This document shows, piece after piece, positions 26,201-36,523 of a DNA stretch of 64,000 bases. This DNA comes from Branchiostoma floridae (lineage: Eukaryota; Chordata; Leptocardii; Amphioxiformes; Branchiostomatidae): NCBI RefSeq assembly GCF_000003815.2, contig NC_049988.1:12485516-12549515 (forward strand), read 5' to 3'. Each line of letters starts with the position of its first letter. The stretch's first letter is position 1. The notes beneath the pieces are model-generated. The model made no database searches and was not told the DNA's origin. It was given only the letters and a program-made list of their open reading frames with translations. The translations under genes and the position numbers were made by a program.

Positions 26201-29200
26201 AAAAAATGTTGCTTTGTCCTTGGTGCTGAAAATGTGTTCAAATAACAATTTTTATGTGTTTGGTGTAGGTGTTGAATATCCAGGGATGCTTTGGACTTCT
26301 CTATGTTTTATCAGCCCTTATATATATTTTCCTCATGGCCTGTTACTGTACATTGATTACATGTACCTGATAAGCTCTAAAGGACATTTTTGGCAGTATA
26401 CACCACGTTCCCTCGATCATTGCCCAATTCATAAAGATTGGCTGATGTTTGCCAATCCATCAGGCTTATCAAATGTGATGGGGTAGATTTCAGGTGTAAA
26501 ATGAGCTTGAGTCTTTGACAATTTTTGATTAGGCGACCTTTTGGCAATGAACAAATACAATCAAAGCTCCTGAACTGTGTAATAGGGGCTTTACATATAA
26601 ATGGAAAAGTATCCAATACAGTTACTTGGAATCTTTTACAGATACATTTTGTATCCAGATAAACTATTCTAGCTCTCTTATAGCTTAAAGTCAAGTGGTA
26701 ATTATTTTCAGACCAGGGGCTTGTAGATCAAGCAGTAATGATGTACAACTGCAGCTGATTAATGATGATATCCCCTTTCCTGTTCACAGATGTAAGGAGA
26801 AGTTCCCCAGCACAGAGATGGCAAAGTTTGCTGCCTTCTGTGGGGACAGTCTGCGCAGGTGCAAGGGGAGGGAATACGTGCCGTCACGGGATGAGGTTAT
26901 TGCTATTCTGGTACGCCCATATTTCTTTTTCTTTGTGTTGGAAAAATTGTGCATTGAAGAAATATCAGAAATTCTATATGAAGGTCAAAACTGTTAACTT
27001 TAAATCAAAGCGATGTTTGAATTAAGACAATGTAAAATTACCAGATTTTATTTCTTCTTGTCAGATTTGTGGAAACCAGCATGAGTGGTACATTCAGTGT
27101 ACATTCAGTACAGTGTTTTAGAATGATGTCTTCATAACAGCTGTTAAATAATATGCTTTTAACAACTGCTTACAAAACGTTCTTACTCTTAACAGCCAAG
27201 TTGTGCCTCATGTTTTTCAATGCTCATTATCTTCTTATTTTCCCACCCAGGGACGCCGTGACATGTACACCACTGTCCATTGCTATGGGAGCTCTTGTCG
27301 TATAAGTATCAACTCCTCCACTACAGCGTCTGAGGTTTGTTCAGCTTTTCTCTCCTTTTGACTGCTTTTACCCTTATACAGAGTTCACACAACTTGATGA
27401 GGAAGAGTTAAAAGTAGGATATATTACGACATGTTAGTATACAACGTTGTAGTTGTACATTGTCTCAAGAAATGAGATAGATATTCACACCACCTTACCT
27501 TTCTGAGAGACAAAGGGTTTGTATTTTATGAATTTTGAGCACATCTTCATACCAAGAACACAATAAAGTTACTGTGAATGTTTAGAAGAAATGCACTTTT
27601 AACTGACAGAAAATGTCAAACCTAAAACAAGTTCTCTCACCTGCCTGTTTCACTGCTCAAACTTCCCATGTTTGATAACTTCCCACCACACAGTGAAATG
27701 CACAGTTTAGTGTTGGAAGTTTGACACTGCTGCTCTTTGCTTCCTGCACATAGGTTGTGAAGCACCTGATCCAGGAGATGAAACTTAAGGTGATAATTAC
27801 AGACATGCCAGAGCTTCTGCCTGCACTCAGGGGACACTTATGTAACAACTTTGCTAACCCTTTAAACTCAAAGAACTACTCATCTAACTGAATCTGTATG
27901 GCTCTGTTACAACAACTATACCTTCTTGTTTGAGTTTTAAGCAATTTGATTTACTTTACAGCTCAAGACAGAATGCAAAACTGTTTCCCAGTATCTTCCT
28001 AGCCTCTGGCATGCACAGGAAACACTCAGAGTTCTCTTACTAATTGCTAAGAGGTGCTGCAACAATAAAAAAGAATCACATGACCACTGTATACTGTGAT
28101 TCTGTATCCATTCCAGAATTGAAAAGTTGGAGTTTCTTCAAACATGGTGCTGGTGGTGGGAAAATATGGTGGGCAATCGTGACAGCTATTCTGTTTGAAG
28201 AAACTCTGATCATTTTTATTTCTGTCAGAACTCCTGTGTAAAATGCTAACTGTCATTAGACAGCACAGGAAAAAAGACAGCAGCTGTCCCTGAGTGCTGA
28301 GGAAAGCTCTTGGCTGTCCAAAGTTGGTTGGTGGCTGTCTGTAGCTGTCAGTGTTAGAGCTGGTCCTGTGGTTGGTGTGGTGCATAGTGATGGTACAAGT
28401 CCATCTAACAAGCCTCAATACAAGTAGCCAGAAAGTGCTGCAAACAGAATGATGACCTCCAGTGCAAATTAATATCCAAAGGCTAACTGCAAGTGACAAT
28501 GTGATTGTAACAAACATTAACAGATGATGAACAAGACTGAACTATGTGTAAGAATGACTAGAATAACTGCTCATTTTGCAGCATGTTTTGGCTCAGAGGC
28601 TACAACTTACCGTTCATCAGTGTTCGACTGTGTGCTAAATCTTTATATCTCATCGTTCGCTGTTTGTCGTTTTCCATCAGGTTGTCCAGCGGCTGGTCCG
28701 AGGGATGAACCTGGAGGAGACACACAACACCTTCGCTCTTTTTGAGAGGGGCGCGGGTCAGGACAAGGCCATTGATGGAAAGGCCATAGTGGCTGACATA
28801 CTCGCCAAGTTTGAGAAGTGAGTCACTAGAATCTTCAGAAAATAAACTTAGAATTGATTCTATACTGTACTATAGAACATTTTCATTCGAACTTCATTGT
28901 ACATTTAGAAAGTTTTCACCACAGATTGTAACAGTGTGTTGTAAATCTAACTTTAAGACAATTACATATTGTATAACATTATGTGAAAGTGCAAGAATTG
29001 AAATGGCGCCTATTTTTGTCTTATTTTGTTCTCATCTTTTTAGGTTGAAAGAAGAGGAAGAAACAGACTGGAAGTTGTTCTTCAGACTCTTCTGTTTCAT
29101 GGACCCCCGTAATGTGCCCACCAACAGTTTAGAGTATGACTTCATGTTCGAGCAGGTATGAACTGTCTCTTCTTCAGTTTGGACAACAAAAACAGTTTTG

Positions 29201-32200
29201 TTGATTGTCACTGCCCTTGGTGCTGAAAACCTTGAAAAGCTGTTACTGTTGCATTGGTCTTTGATAGTTGGTTTTACAACTATAGGTAATACTCAGATGG
29301 CCTTTTGAAGTTATTATACTACTATGTGGAGATTGACAGCTTTTTTGGTCATATGTATCTAGGATTTTAGAAACTAATGTACATTGTATACAGAATTAAT
29401 TCTGAGTAAATTACTTAAAATCAAGTACATAGATGCATTATCAAATTCATTTGATAAAGTTTGTGTTCCAAGCACACAATACTAAAGGCTATTTAGATGT
29501 TACCAATGAGAGTAGTGTAGACAATTGGATCAGCATCTTTTTGTCTGTCTTATGTAGGCCCACGAAGACGTTATCCACAACAGATTCCCGAGCTCCGAGG
29601 AAACTCTACAATACCTGGCTGCCTACAGGTTACAGTATAAGGAAGGAGACTTCAGCAAGAGTGGATGGATGTAAGTCTGCACAGTGCTGTGCTTTTTATT
29701 TTGTTTGAAACAGAAATAAGTTCTTCTAAAAATGGAAAGTTGCCCACATCAAATAGTGCTCTTTTACAGCACTCAAGAATTATTATAATTTTGATTAAAA
29801 ATTTAAGTTTTGGATGATGACCATATCGATATATGCTCCAATTCAGTCTGTAGATAAGAGTATTATGGTATGATGATTAAAGTAGTTGACGTTTTTTAAT
29901 ATCTTTATAGAATAAATTTTTTTTTAGCGTTATTTTGCTATATGTACAGGGCAAACATACAGTTTTGAAATGTAAGTGATGAAGCACAGCAACATATTAA
30001 CGATTACACTTTTGAAGAACTATTGTGATATGCACTTGTAATTTAATAGTTCATAGCAACCTTTCATTTCCTCATCCATAGCAATGACCTTGGCCAAGTG
30101 TACCCCATGGAGAGGTTACGCAGGCGGGTCAAGTCCACCAAGGAGAACATTGCACCTGTCAGCGACAAGACAGAGAGACCAACTACAACTAAGAGGAAGT
30201 CCAACTTCTTAGAAGTAAGAACCAATTACAACGGGCTTATTGTAAGCACAACAATCACAATTCACATCTATAATCGTTGTGATTTTTTTATTCGTACATG
30301 ACGCATTGACTAAACTGTGGTATTTTTATGTCACAGGGAACCTTAAGAAGAAGTTTTGGCAAAGGAGGCCACAAGAAAGCAAGACAACAAGGTAACTTTC
30401 AATTCACTTCATTTTCCTTAGAAAGAGAATGATTCTATGCTAGGTATGTCTATTGATACCATTGGGGAGTGATCAAATGCAACTGGGCATACCCTGCCAG
30501 GGTAAAAGCACTTGCATACATGTAAACGTCACTGGCAATCCTTGAATATGCCAAAACAGTATAGGACCCACATACAAAGAAAGACAAAGATGAACTGGAA
30601 ATGGTACAGAGTGCAAGATTCAGCACAAATAACTACAACTTGGATGCTAGTACTAGTGTTACCAAAATGAAAACAGACCTGCACTCAATATGGCACTACC
30701 ATGTACTACTGGCTTTCTGGTTTAGGGTTAACTTCATGCATTTCCCATCTGTGTTTCAGTGCTGGGTGAGGATGCCCAGCTGATCCACCTGCTGAAGGAG
30801 GAGGAGTCCAGCACCACCTCAGCTGTCATTGCCAAGTGGAAGATGCTGAAGGTACGGTACAGAGGACTACTTTGTAACATACTATGAAAATTAATGAAGT
30901 TATCTGGAGTTATCTTTCATAAGTATATACTTAATGACCTCAAATGCTTATTACTCTCGTCTTGACATTTTAGAAAATCCAGATTATATTTCGACAATGT
31001 ACATGTGAGGGCTTTTGGTGTCTTCATGACAGACCTTCTGAACTGAAGTCATTGTCAGAAATTGCAGTCTGTTAGTTCATGTAGTTAATAGCGCAAGGCA
31101 ATGTAGAAACTAACTCTAGTTCACCATTACCTGAAGCGTATTCTATATTTTTTCATTTTAGAGACTCCAGAGATGTCAAGTTGACGGACAGTGGTTTAAA
31201 CTGCAATACTTTGAAAATACTGGAATTCGAAACCACCTCGATCCGACTTGATATCTTTAAATACACTATTTTTTTAAACAAACGATATAGCATTACATGA
31301 TAGTCCAGAATTTGTGAACACTTGAAAAGTTGAGATTTTCCCCTCTGCAGGGTTTAACAAAGGAGGAAGCCCAGCAGAGGTACATGCGGGCAGTGATGGA
31401 CTGGTCTGGCTATGGCGCTACACTGTTTGATGTGGAGGTGGGTACTGGTTTAAACTCTCCTGTTCTACCAAACATAGACTTAAAAATGAACAGCCTTGCA
31501 GGTGTCCTTGTCACTTTAGGCTTTGTGTCTTCAAACAATAAAGTCTGTGATATGTATCCCATTTACTAGAATAAAGTATGCACTTTTTAAACTTTTCAAA
31601 ATTGAAAAGGGGCTACAAGTTGTTGCCATAGTTGGAGTGAATTTGAATTATCCAGTTCAAGGTCTGTTCAAAATTGGCGGAGGAGGGATGCATGTTTTAT
31701 TTGAGTTTTTCCATTTTACCTTTCGTTCCCACAGATTTGCCCCAAATCAGTGGTGCATATTTTAATCGGAGTGCATACTTTGTTCAAGAAAACATGGTAC
31801 TGTTAACAAAGCAACTAGCTGCACCAATAGCACATTCAATCATTATGGCTTGTTGTGTTAGGCATACATTGCAGTATCTGTACATTATCATGTTGTACAT
31901 TCCTTCACAGTGTATCCCAGGGAAAATACCCCGAGACGTTCTCTCTGCTGTGAGTTTTATGTTTTAGTTGGAAGGAACGGTGATGGAACCAGTGTCCCAT
32001 GTTCCCTAACCCCACTGTTATCCACTGTCACAGCATGCCACCAAGTTTTACCACTCATCCTGCATCCACTTCCCTGTGTTTCCAAGTTTGGGGTGTTTCA
32101 GGTCTTATGTTATGTTAACGCACTCTGTTTTGATATTGTCAGCATGAAGCTCTCACTCTTCATTTTATTCCAGTCTCCCAGTTTGGGTTACTTGGGGTTT

Positions 32201-33541
32201 TTATGGTGGATTTTATTTAACCCACTGTTTTAGTTTTATGTCTGTCTGATATATCCTTATATCATGATCATAACCATAGTTGAATTTGAAATATGGCTTT
32301 TGAATTTCAAGCAAAACTACAATTTGGAAGCTGTTATCTGATAAATTGTGCATCTCTGAAAGCCATATTTTTTTCACCTTAGTATTTTTCTCTTATATTT
32401 CAACATTTTTTTTCCTTCCAGTTTTTATTTGATTTCTACTTTGAACATGGGGATGGCACTTTCTTTACCCTTACCCAACACTAAACTCCTCCCATCCCTC
32501 CACAGTGTAAGGACAGACAGCACCCTGTAGACCTGTGGCTGGCTGTCAGTGTAGATGAGATCGCTCTGTACAAGAGAGGAGAGGAGAGACCGCTCGCATC
32601 ATATGCCTACGATAGGTAAGTACTGATGTCCCATTAAGCTTTGGAATTTTAATTCCAATATACAGTGTGTCAATGATGGTTAGACAACCAGGTAATAAGA
32701 TACACCGAAAAGCAGTTACTCATTGACAAGCAACTGGATTCCAGAATCATATCCCGATGCTTGAGTAACTGCATTTTGGTGTAATATATAGTACGTTGTG
32801 CTTTGGAATTTTGTTTGGATTTCACCACTTATACATGTTTTTGTCTCCCTTACAGCATCCTGTCTTTTGGAGCGCCTGTACCCAACACCTACAAGATCGT
32901 GGTGGAAGACAAGGAGCCCATGATGTTTGAGACCAGCCAGGTAGGGAAAAACTCAAGACATTCATTGATAATCCCTTTAAAATTTTATTCTGAATTTAAT
33001 GGCATTCAGAAAATTTTGACTACTAGTAATTTATGTAAAGGATGTTCTTTTATCATAGCTAAAAAAATTCTTTTCCATGAAAAAATCCTCTGGTCAAAAG
33101 GTCTTTAGTTCAGTTTATCCATCCAAGGGCTGTCTTCAGCTTATTTTTTTTCTGTCCCACTAGTTGTTTGGGAGCCTATGTTGTTGATTTTCCTGGTCAA
33201 ATATGTCATTTTAGCTTATCAACGTACATTTGGAACAGTTTCATGTCATTTTCTGTCCCAACAAACAAATTTCCGCCCTGGAACGGAAGGACAGGTCCTG
33301 GAGACAGTCCTGATCTATCATATATGTCCACCTTTTGTTATCAGATCACCAGCTACATGTCCTAACTGCTCAACACCTTACCTTTCTTCCCTCACAGGTT
33401 GTTGAGATTGCAAAGCTGATGAAGGCCTACATCAACTCCCTGGTGAAGAAGCGGTACAGCTGGCGAACCTCCTACCACAGCTACAGGAAGAGTGTGGACA
33501 GTGATGACATCCTCCTGTCTCCGACAGTCACACAGTCGTAA
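2184..33541 (+). CDS. MYO10: Unconventional myosin X, 3' part (31 exons)
   Basis: Myosin X is an actin motor that walks to filopodial tips; its tail binds PIP3 (PH), microtubules and integrins (MyTH4-FERM). Exons that join in phase with GT/AG borders: 2184-2298, 6425-6586, 7062-7267, 12022-12108, 13178-13250, 14020-14115, 17514-17651, 18820-18863, 19566-19713, 20152-20272, 21137-21213, 21625-21890, 22172-22265, 22615-22813, 23233-23433, 24060-24216, 24658-24782, 24967-25070, 25891-26084, 26790-26910, 27251-27334, 28681-28817, 29044-29155, 29558-29670, 30082-30214, 30337-30391, 30760-30851, 31351-31437, 32506-32615, 32856-32940, 33398-33541. They give about 1,292 residues, close to the matching part of vertebrate MYO10. 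The motor ATPase exons lie upstream of the window. The exon at 18,820 is only 44 nt. Orthology rests on the domain order converter-IQ-charged helix-PH1N-PH2-PH1C-PH3-MyTH4-FERM, which is specific to myosin X, and on residue similarity throughout. Confidence 0.96.
2299..6424 (+). other. MYO10 4.1-kb intron
   Basis: The intron lies between the converter and IQ exons. Apart from a tRNA-derived SINE at 6,091-6,285, I see no coding signal, RNA gene or strong repeat. Confidence 0.6.
6091..6285 (+). repeat. tRNA-derived SINE
   Basis: A decayed A-box region (TAGTCCAGTGTTTAGCGG) is followed by a degenerate B box (CATGAATTCAATTCC at 6,148). The body carries GGACGTTAAGCCGTGGTCC near 6,220, a motif I associate with a widespread invertebrate SINE tail. 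It is inactive, judging by the decayed promoter boxes. Confidence 0.65.
6700..6960 (+). repeat. Minisatellite, ~36-bp unit
   Basis: About five to six degenerate units are built on TTCAGCACCAAGGACAGGGA followed by TAGTTTTGTTAG. The two units at about 6,797-6,870 are nearly identical. The array sits in the intron between the two IQ exons. Confidence 0.8.
7477..7577. repeat. Short foldback element with perfect 25-bp arms
   Basis: Positions 7,477-7,501 and 7,553-7,577 are perfect reverse complements (outer part AGGATATTGGAGATTTC), with a ~51-base spacer. Its size and structure fit a MITE-like insertion. Confidence 0.8.
11243..11277 (+). repeat. (GAA)n microsatellite
   Basis: About 12 uninterrupted AAG/GAA triplets lie in the third resolved intron of MYO10. 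Poly-Glu and poly-Phe open frames across it are artefacts of the repeat. Confidence 0.95.
14116..17513 (+). other. MYO10 3.4-kb intron
   Basis: The intron holds one copy of a dispersed foldback MITE at about 15,439-15,605, with TGTAAATGCAGAAA at the left and CGCGAAC repeats inside. Nothing else is recognisable. Confidence 0.5.
15439..15605. mobile_element. Foldback MITE in a MYO10 intron
   Basis: ACTGTAAATGCAGAAATG and repeated CCGCGAACTTAA / ACCACCGCGAACA blocks match the element at 43,792. The right terminal repeat has decayed, so the end is approximate. Confidence 0.55.
19842..20151 (+). repeat. Tandem duplication ending at a MYO10 acceptor
   Basis: About 19,842-19,967 and 20,021-20,151 are diverged copies. 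They share GTAGAGATTTT-like and ATTGC(T/A)(T/C)GAGA(T/C)AGGCTT blocks and TTTGTTGCCAGC versus TTATTGGCAACT at the ends. The second copy ends in the real acceptor of the exon at 20,152. Confidence 0.6.
20409..20466 (+). repeat. Perfect 29-bp tandem duplication
   Basis: Two identical adjacent 29-base copies (starting TTGTTGAGCTGG, ending CCTATCAG) at 20,409-20,437 and 20,438-20,466 lie inside a MYO10 intron. Confidence 0.9.
22517..22640 (+). repeat. Duplicated acceptor and exon start (PH1C exon)
   Basis: GTTCTGTTACTGTTTCAGGG with about 25 following bases resembles ATTCTATTACTGTTTC-ATCAGGGG and the start of the exon at 22,615. The decoy CAG ends at 22,538, 76 bases upstream of the real one at 22,614. 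The coding part has decayed. Confidence 0.6.
23352..23587 (+). repeat. Duplicated exon end with donor (PH3 exon)
   Basis: Bases 23,352-23,438 (3' end of the PH3 exon plus donor) recur at 23,501-23,587 with about three mismatches in 87, so the copy is recent. The offset is 149 bases. The copied donor reads CAG|GTGTGG. Confidence 0.95.
24405..24480 (+). repeat. Fragment of the foldback MITE found at 38,152
   Basis: CAATCTTGAGAAGGCCTC, TTATGGCACCTGATAGAATT and the intervening spacing match the right half of the element at 38,152-38,358. Confidence 0.7.
25215..25905 (+). repeat. Tandem array of MyTH4 exon acceptor and start, 3 decoys + real
   Basis: Units of 156-167 bases carry GCAAACCAAT, AAGTTTGCTG and GTTGCCAAC-type blocks and end in a pseudo-acceptor. 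Decoy CAG/AG ends are at 25,408, 25,567 and 25,723; the real one is at 25,890. The middle decoy still reads NILEKCNGLKYL and then stops, against the real NILETCHDLKYL. Confidence 0.92.
27754..27891 (+). pseudogene. Decoy or alternative exon resembling the FERM-F1 exon start
   Basis: After a CACATAG acceptor the sequence reads VVKHLIQEMKLK, clearly related to VVQRLVRGMNLE at the start of the true exon 28,681-28,817 and in the same phase. The frame then diverges and ends at a TGA at 27,889-27,891, 45 codons in. It is either a decayed exon copy or a rarely used terminal exon that would truncate the FERM domain. Confidence 0.6.
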
Positions 33542-33695
33542 CCCATCACACATTACTGTAGACTATAGGAACAATAGACTGGTCCAAACTGTCTCCTACA
33601 GTCACACAGTCTTAACACTGACCTGGCTGGCATTACTGTAGACTAATCCAACCTGTCCATCAACAATAGCACTCCTACAGTCACACAGTCTTAAC
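33515..33695 (+). repeat. Tandem copies of the MYO10 stop-codon region
   Basis: The last coding bases and stop (33,515-33,542, containing ACAGTCACACAGTCGTAAC) recur at 33,589-33,616 and 33,672-33,695 with TCTTAAC in place of TCGTAAC. Spacing is 74 and about 80 bases. Flanking ATTACTGTAGACTA blocks repeat as well. Confidence 0.9.
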
Positions 33696-35400
33696 CCTCA
33701 CCTGGCAAGGATTGCTGAAGACTAGAAACGACGGACTGATCCAAACGGTCCATCAAAAATAGCACTCCAGTCAGTCAGAGGTCAAAGCCTCCACAAAGTT
33801 TGATTTTCTATGTTTTTGAGTTGCGTTTATGTGTCATGACCGAGTTAGATAGCTCATTTAGGATCAGTCTATTCATTACAACTACTAAGACTCAGGCGTC
33901 TGTCTGCAGGCTTCTGCTGATATTAGCTTTGCTATATGCAAGAGCTGGTTGCTAAGGGAAAAGTCTGTTTCTACATGTATGGGCTTAACCCTAGTTCTCA
34001 TCAAGGTGACAAAGTTTTCATCCTGTCACTATGATGGTACATGAAAAACAATGGTCGCAACTTATCCTTTTGGCTTATGCAGTCACCTACAATGTATTTT
34101 GCTTAATGGATGAGCTGGTAGCTAGAGTTAAACCATCTGCTTCACTGTAAACTTGCTGGAAGAGTCAGACCAGTGATGTCATCATGTTTCAATGACTATC
34201 ACACAAAACTGTTGCATACCTACATGCCATATATACAATGAACTTGGAAGTGTTTGATTTCTGTCTTATGTATAAAGAATGTAGAGCAAAGAGTATCATG
34301 AACACAACTTGCCGTTGCTTTGATTATGTCAAGATGCCATGTGATGTAAAAACGTGTCATAATTTTCTGGTAATGACATAACAATGTGTAGTATGTGTAG
34401 GTTAACTCATTTTAAAGCGTGCTTCGCTTCCTGATTTTAAGATTTTGTTTGATGATGTTTTTTACTCTGCTGGTCAGAAGAATTGACCCTTGGGTGTGTG
34501 GTACTGGTTGTAAGAATGTAGATAGTCAAAGACTGTACAGAACTAGTACTTACATTGCGATTTTTTTATTCTGTTTATAAATCATGCACATCACGTAGAG
34601 TAGCTATGTTCTAACCAAGCATCACCAATAGCAAACAATTTTACTAATACATAGTTCTGTTCTTGTGTCATTTAACAATTGCCAAAGGAAATTCATGTGA
34701 CCATAATCATGCATTGTTAATGTAGACTATTCTATTGACAATTCTTAATGAACTGTGTATACAATTTTTTATACTTTGAAATTTTTGTGTATCATATTTA
34801 ATAATCTTTCTGCTGTCATGAAAGTTGCTGCAAGACAAAAATCAAGTTGTGACATTCCTGGCCATGTAGTTTGTAGTGCTAATTAAGTTATTAATAGTAA
34901 TAATCATGTATAATTTATTCAGAAGTAGATTAGCAATATTATTGTAGTTAGCTTGTGTAGCCAAGCCTTGAACACCAAAATGTGCCAGTAAAGAGAATGT
35001 TAACTTGTGCTATAAGATTCATCACCAGACTCTATGTTCTATTTACATCAACATGAAAAAAGAAAATAGGAAACTTAAAGATGCCAAGTTTAAGTACTTC
35101 TCCATCAGCCATTTAGACAAGTGATACTGACAGTAACTAATGAAATAACAGACTTCAGTGGCAAGAAGTGCAACAATTTGTCAAATTTGAACTAGCCATT
35201 GATATGCTTTCACAAAAGTTGCTGTGTCATCACGTTAGATTACTGTGTCTATAGATAATGACATCAGACTATGAAGCCTCCTTGTACTATACTGTATCTG
35301 ATCTGTCACTAATGTGTGGTAAAACTGAGTCTACTTAATATAGAATGTTTGTTCAGACATGGTTTGTGTCAATAAAGTTGGCATGACTGCAGGAAGATTA
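33542..35400 (+). other. MYO10: MYO10 3' UTR
   Basis: An AT-rich stretch of about 1.85 kb without exon-like coding follows the TAA stop at 33,539-33,541. Its first ~150 bases repeat the sequence around the stop codon twice (see the repeat at 33,515). The AATAAA at 35,371-35,376 is the best-placed poly(A) signal, so transcripts should end near 35,390-35,400. Confidence 0.75.
35371..35376 (+). promoter_or_regulatory. MYO10 poly(A) signal
   Basis: A canonical AATAAA lies about 1.83 kb after the MYO10 stop. A TG-containing stretch (GTTGGCATGACTG) follows within 20 bases, as expected for a downstream cleavage element. Confidence 0.7.
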
Positions 35401-36523
35401 CTGAAAACAGACGTGTTTTATTACGAATCACTGTCCTTTACTGTGTAAACAATTGGGTGTAAAATGCATTTACAATATGTCCACATAGTGTCCCAAACAT
35501 TGAAAAGAAAAAAAACAGAAAGGTGCAAATTTATGGTAAATGAACCTGTGGATTTGAAGTCCCCATAGGCCCATATAGGAACTTTTCTGACATGAATGTC
35601 TCACATTAGTAGTAAATACGGACGAAACTGCCCATTCCTGATATGTAGGCTGTCGGAGAGGTGAAGAACATGACAAGGAAAGAGAAAAAAAAACATTAGA
35701 TCCCATTCCGTTTCACCAATCGCAAAATGAGCACATCTAGTAGCCTACATAGCAGGCACTTTGGGCTATTTTTCGTTTTTTTGGGGGGGGGGTCATTATT
35801 ATGAGCCCGCCAAAAACACGCAACTTTTGCTGGACATTTCTTTTAGTACTTTATCACTTGTGCCGCCCGCCCGTAGTGCCTTGAAGGCTATGACTTGGCG
35901 TTTCATGGCCGAATAAAAAAAAACGCTTAAGCCTAGGTCACAACCCGCCCTATAAGTTTTTTTTTGTCAGTAGTACGATCGCGAGGGTTGATCAATAAGT
36001 TCTCAGCCTCACCTCAAATAATAAGCACAACTCAGATTTCGAAGCATAGGTGTCAAGTATAACTATAAAGTCTTATATGAATGTGCACCAAAATGCGCCC
36101 TGAGGTGTGCGGGTCAATGCAACTTGCGCTGCTGAAAGTCCGACACCCACTTCTTTCTGCTTGAAGTAGGAAGAGAATCATTATCAATTATTTTGACAAT
36201 GTCTTTTGACAATGACAAAGAACTTACGGCATGGGGAATTCGACCCACATATATCTGATCACAATTCGCCCTTGTTTTTCTCGCCACTTACCTACTGATT
36301 TTCAAAAAGACATTGCCTAGAAAGTAATGACTGCAATGATTTGAAATTTGGAGGATATTGATAAAAGGCTTCATACCAAGAAGATGTGCCTCGAAATTTG
36401 AGTTGTGCTTATCATTTCTGGGTGAGGCAGAGAACTTACTCCTTCGACGTCAACGCACGTCATTCGCACGGTTGCGCAAGGTGTAAAAGAAAATACGTTG
36501 TCTGCACGCCACGCCTACCATTC
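35401..36523. other. Intergenic, between convergent MYO10 and MADF genes
   Basis: I see no gene. A minus-strand AATAAA (plus TTTATT at about 35,417) could end the MADF transcript. GC-poor sequence with a G-run near 35,784 makes up the rest. Confidence 0.4.

Larger units (their letters stand above)
24658..33541 (+). other. MYO10: MYO10 MyTH4-FERM tail exons
   Basis: Exons 24,658-26,910 encode the MyTH4 module: a linker with YQRNPILRHTPHPLKTPLLP, then KGYTNLQEEAVKIFNSL, LKDEVYCQLIKQT, VWQIMACMC and LKFHLKR, ending with EYVPSRDEV. Exons 27,251-33,541 encode the FERM lobes: F1 (TTVHCYGSSCRISINS, VVQRLVRGMNLEE), F2 (WKLFFRLFCFMDPRNVP, MFEQAHEDVIHNRFP) and F3 (DWSGYGATLFDVE, DLWLAVSVDEIALYKRG, SILSFGAPVPNTYKIVV, VVEIAKLMKAYINSLVKKRY). 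The C terminus ends SPTVTQS. Confidence 0.95.

Noticed and set aside
28047-28517. A 156-codon minus-strand open frame in a MYO10 intron
   Set aside because: The residue composition and hydrophobic runs show no family similarity, it has no splice context and it lies antisense in an intron. It looks like chance.
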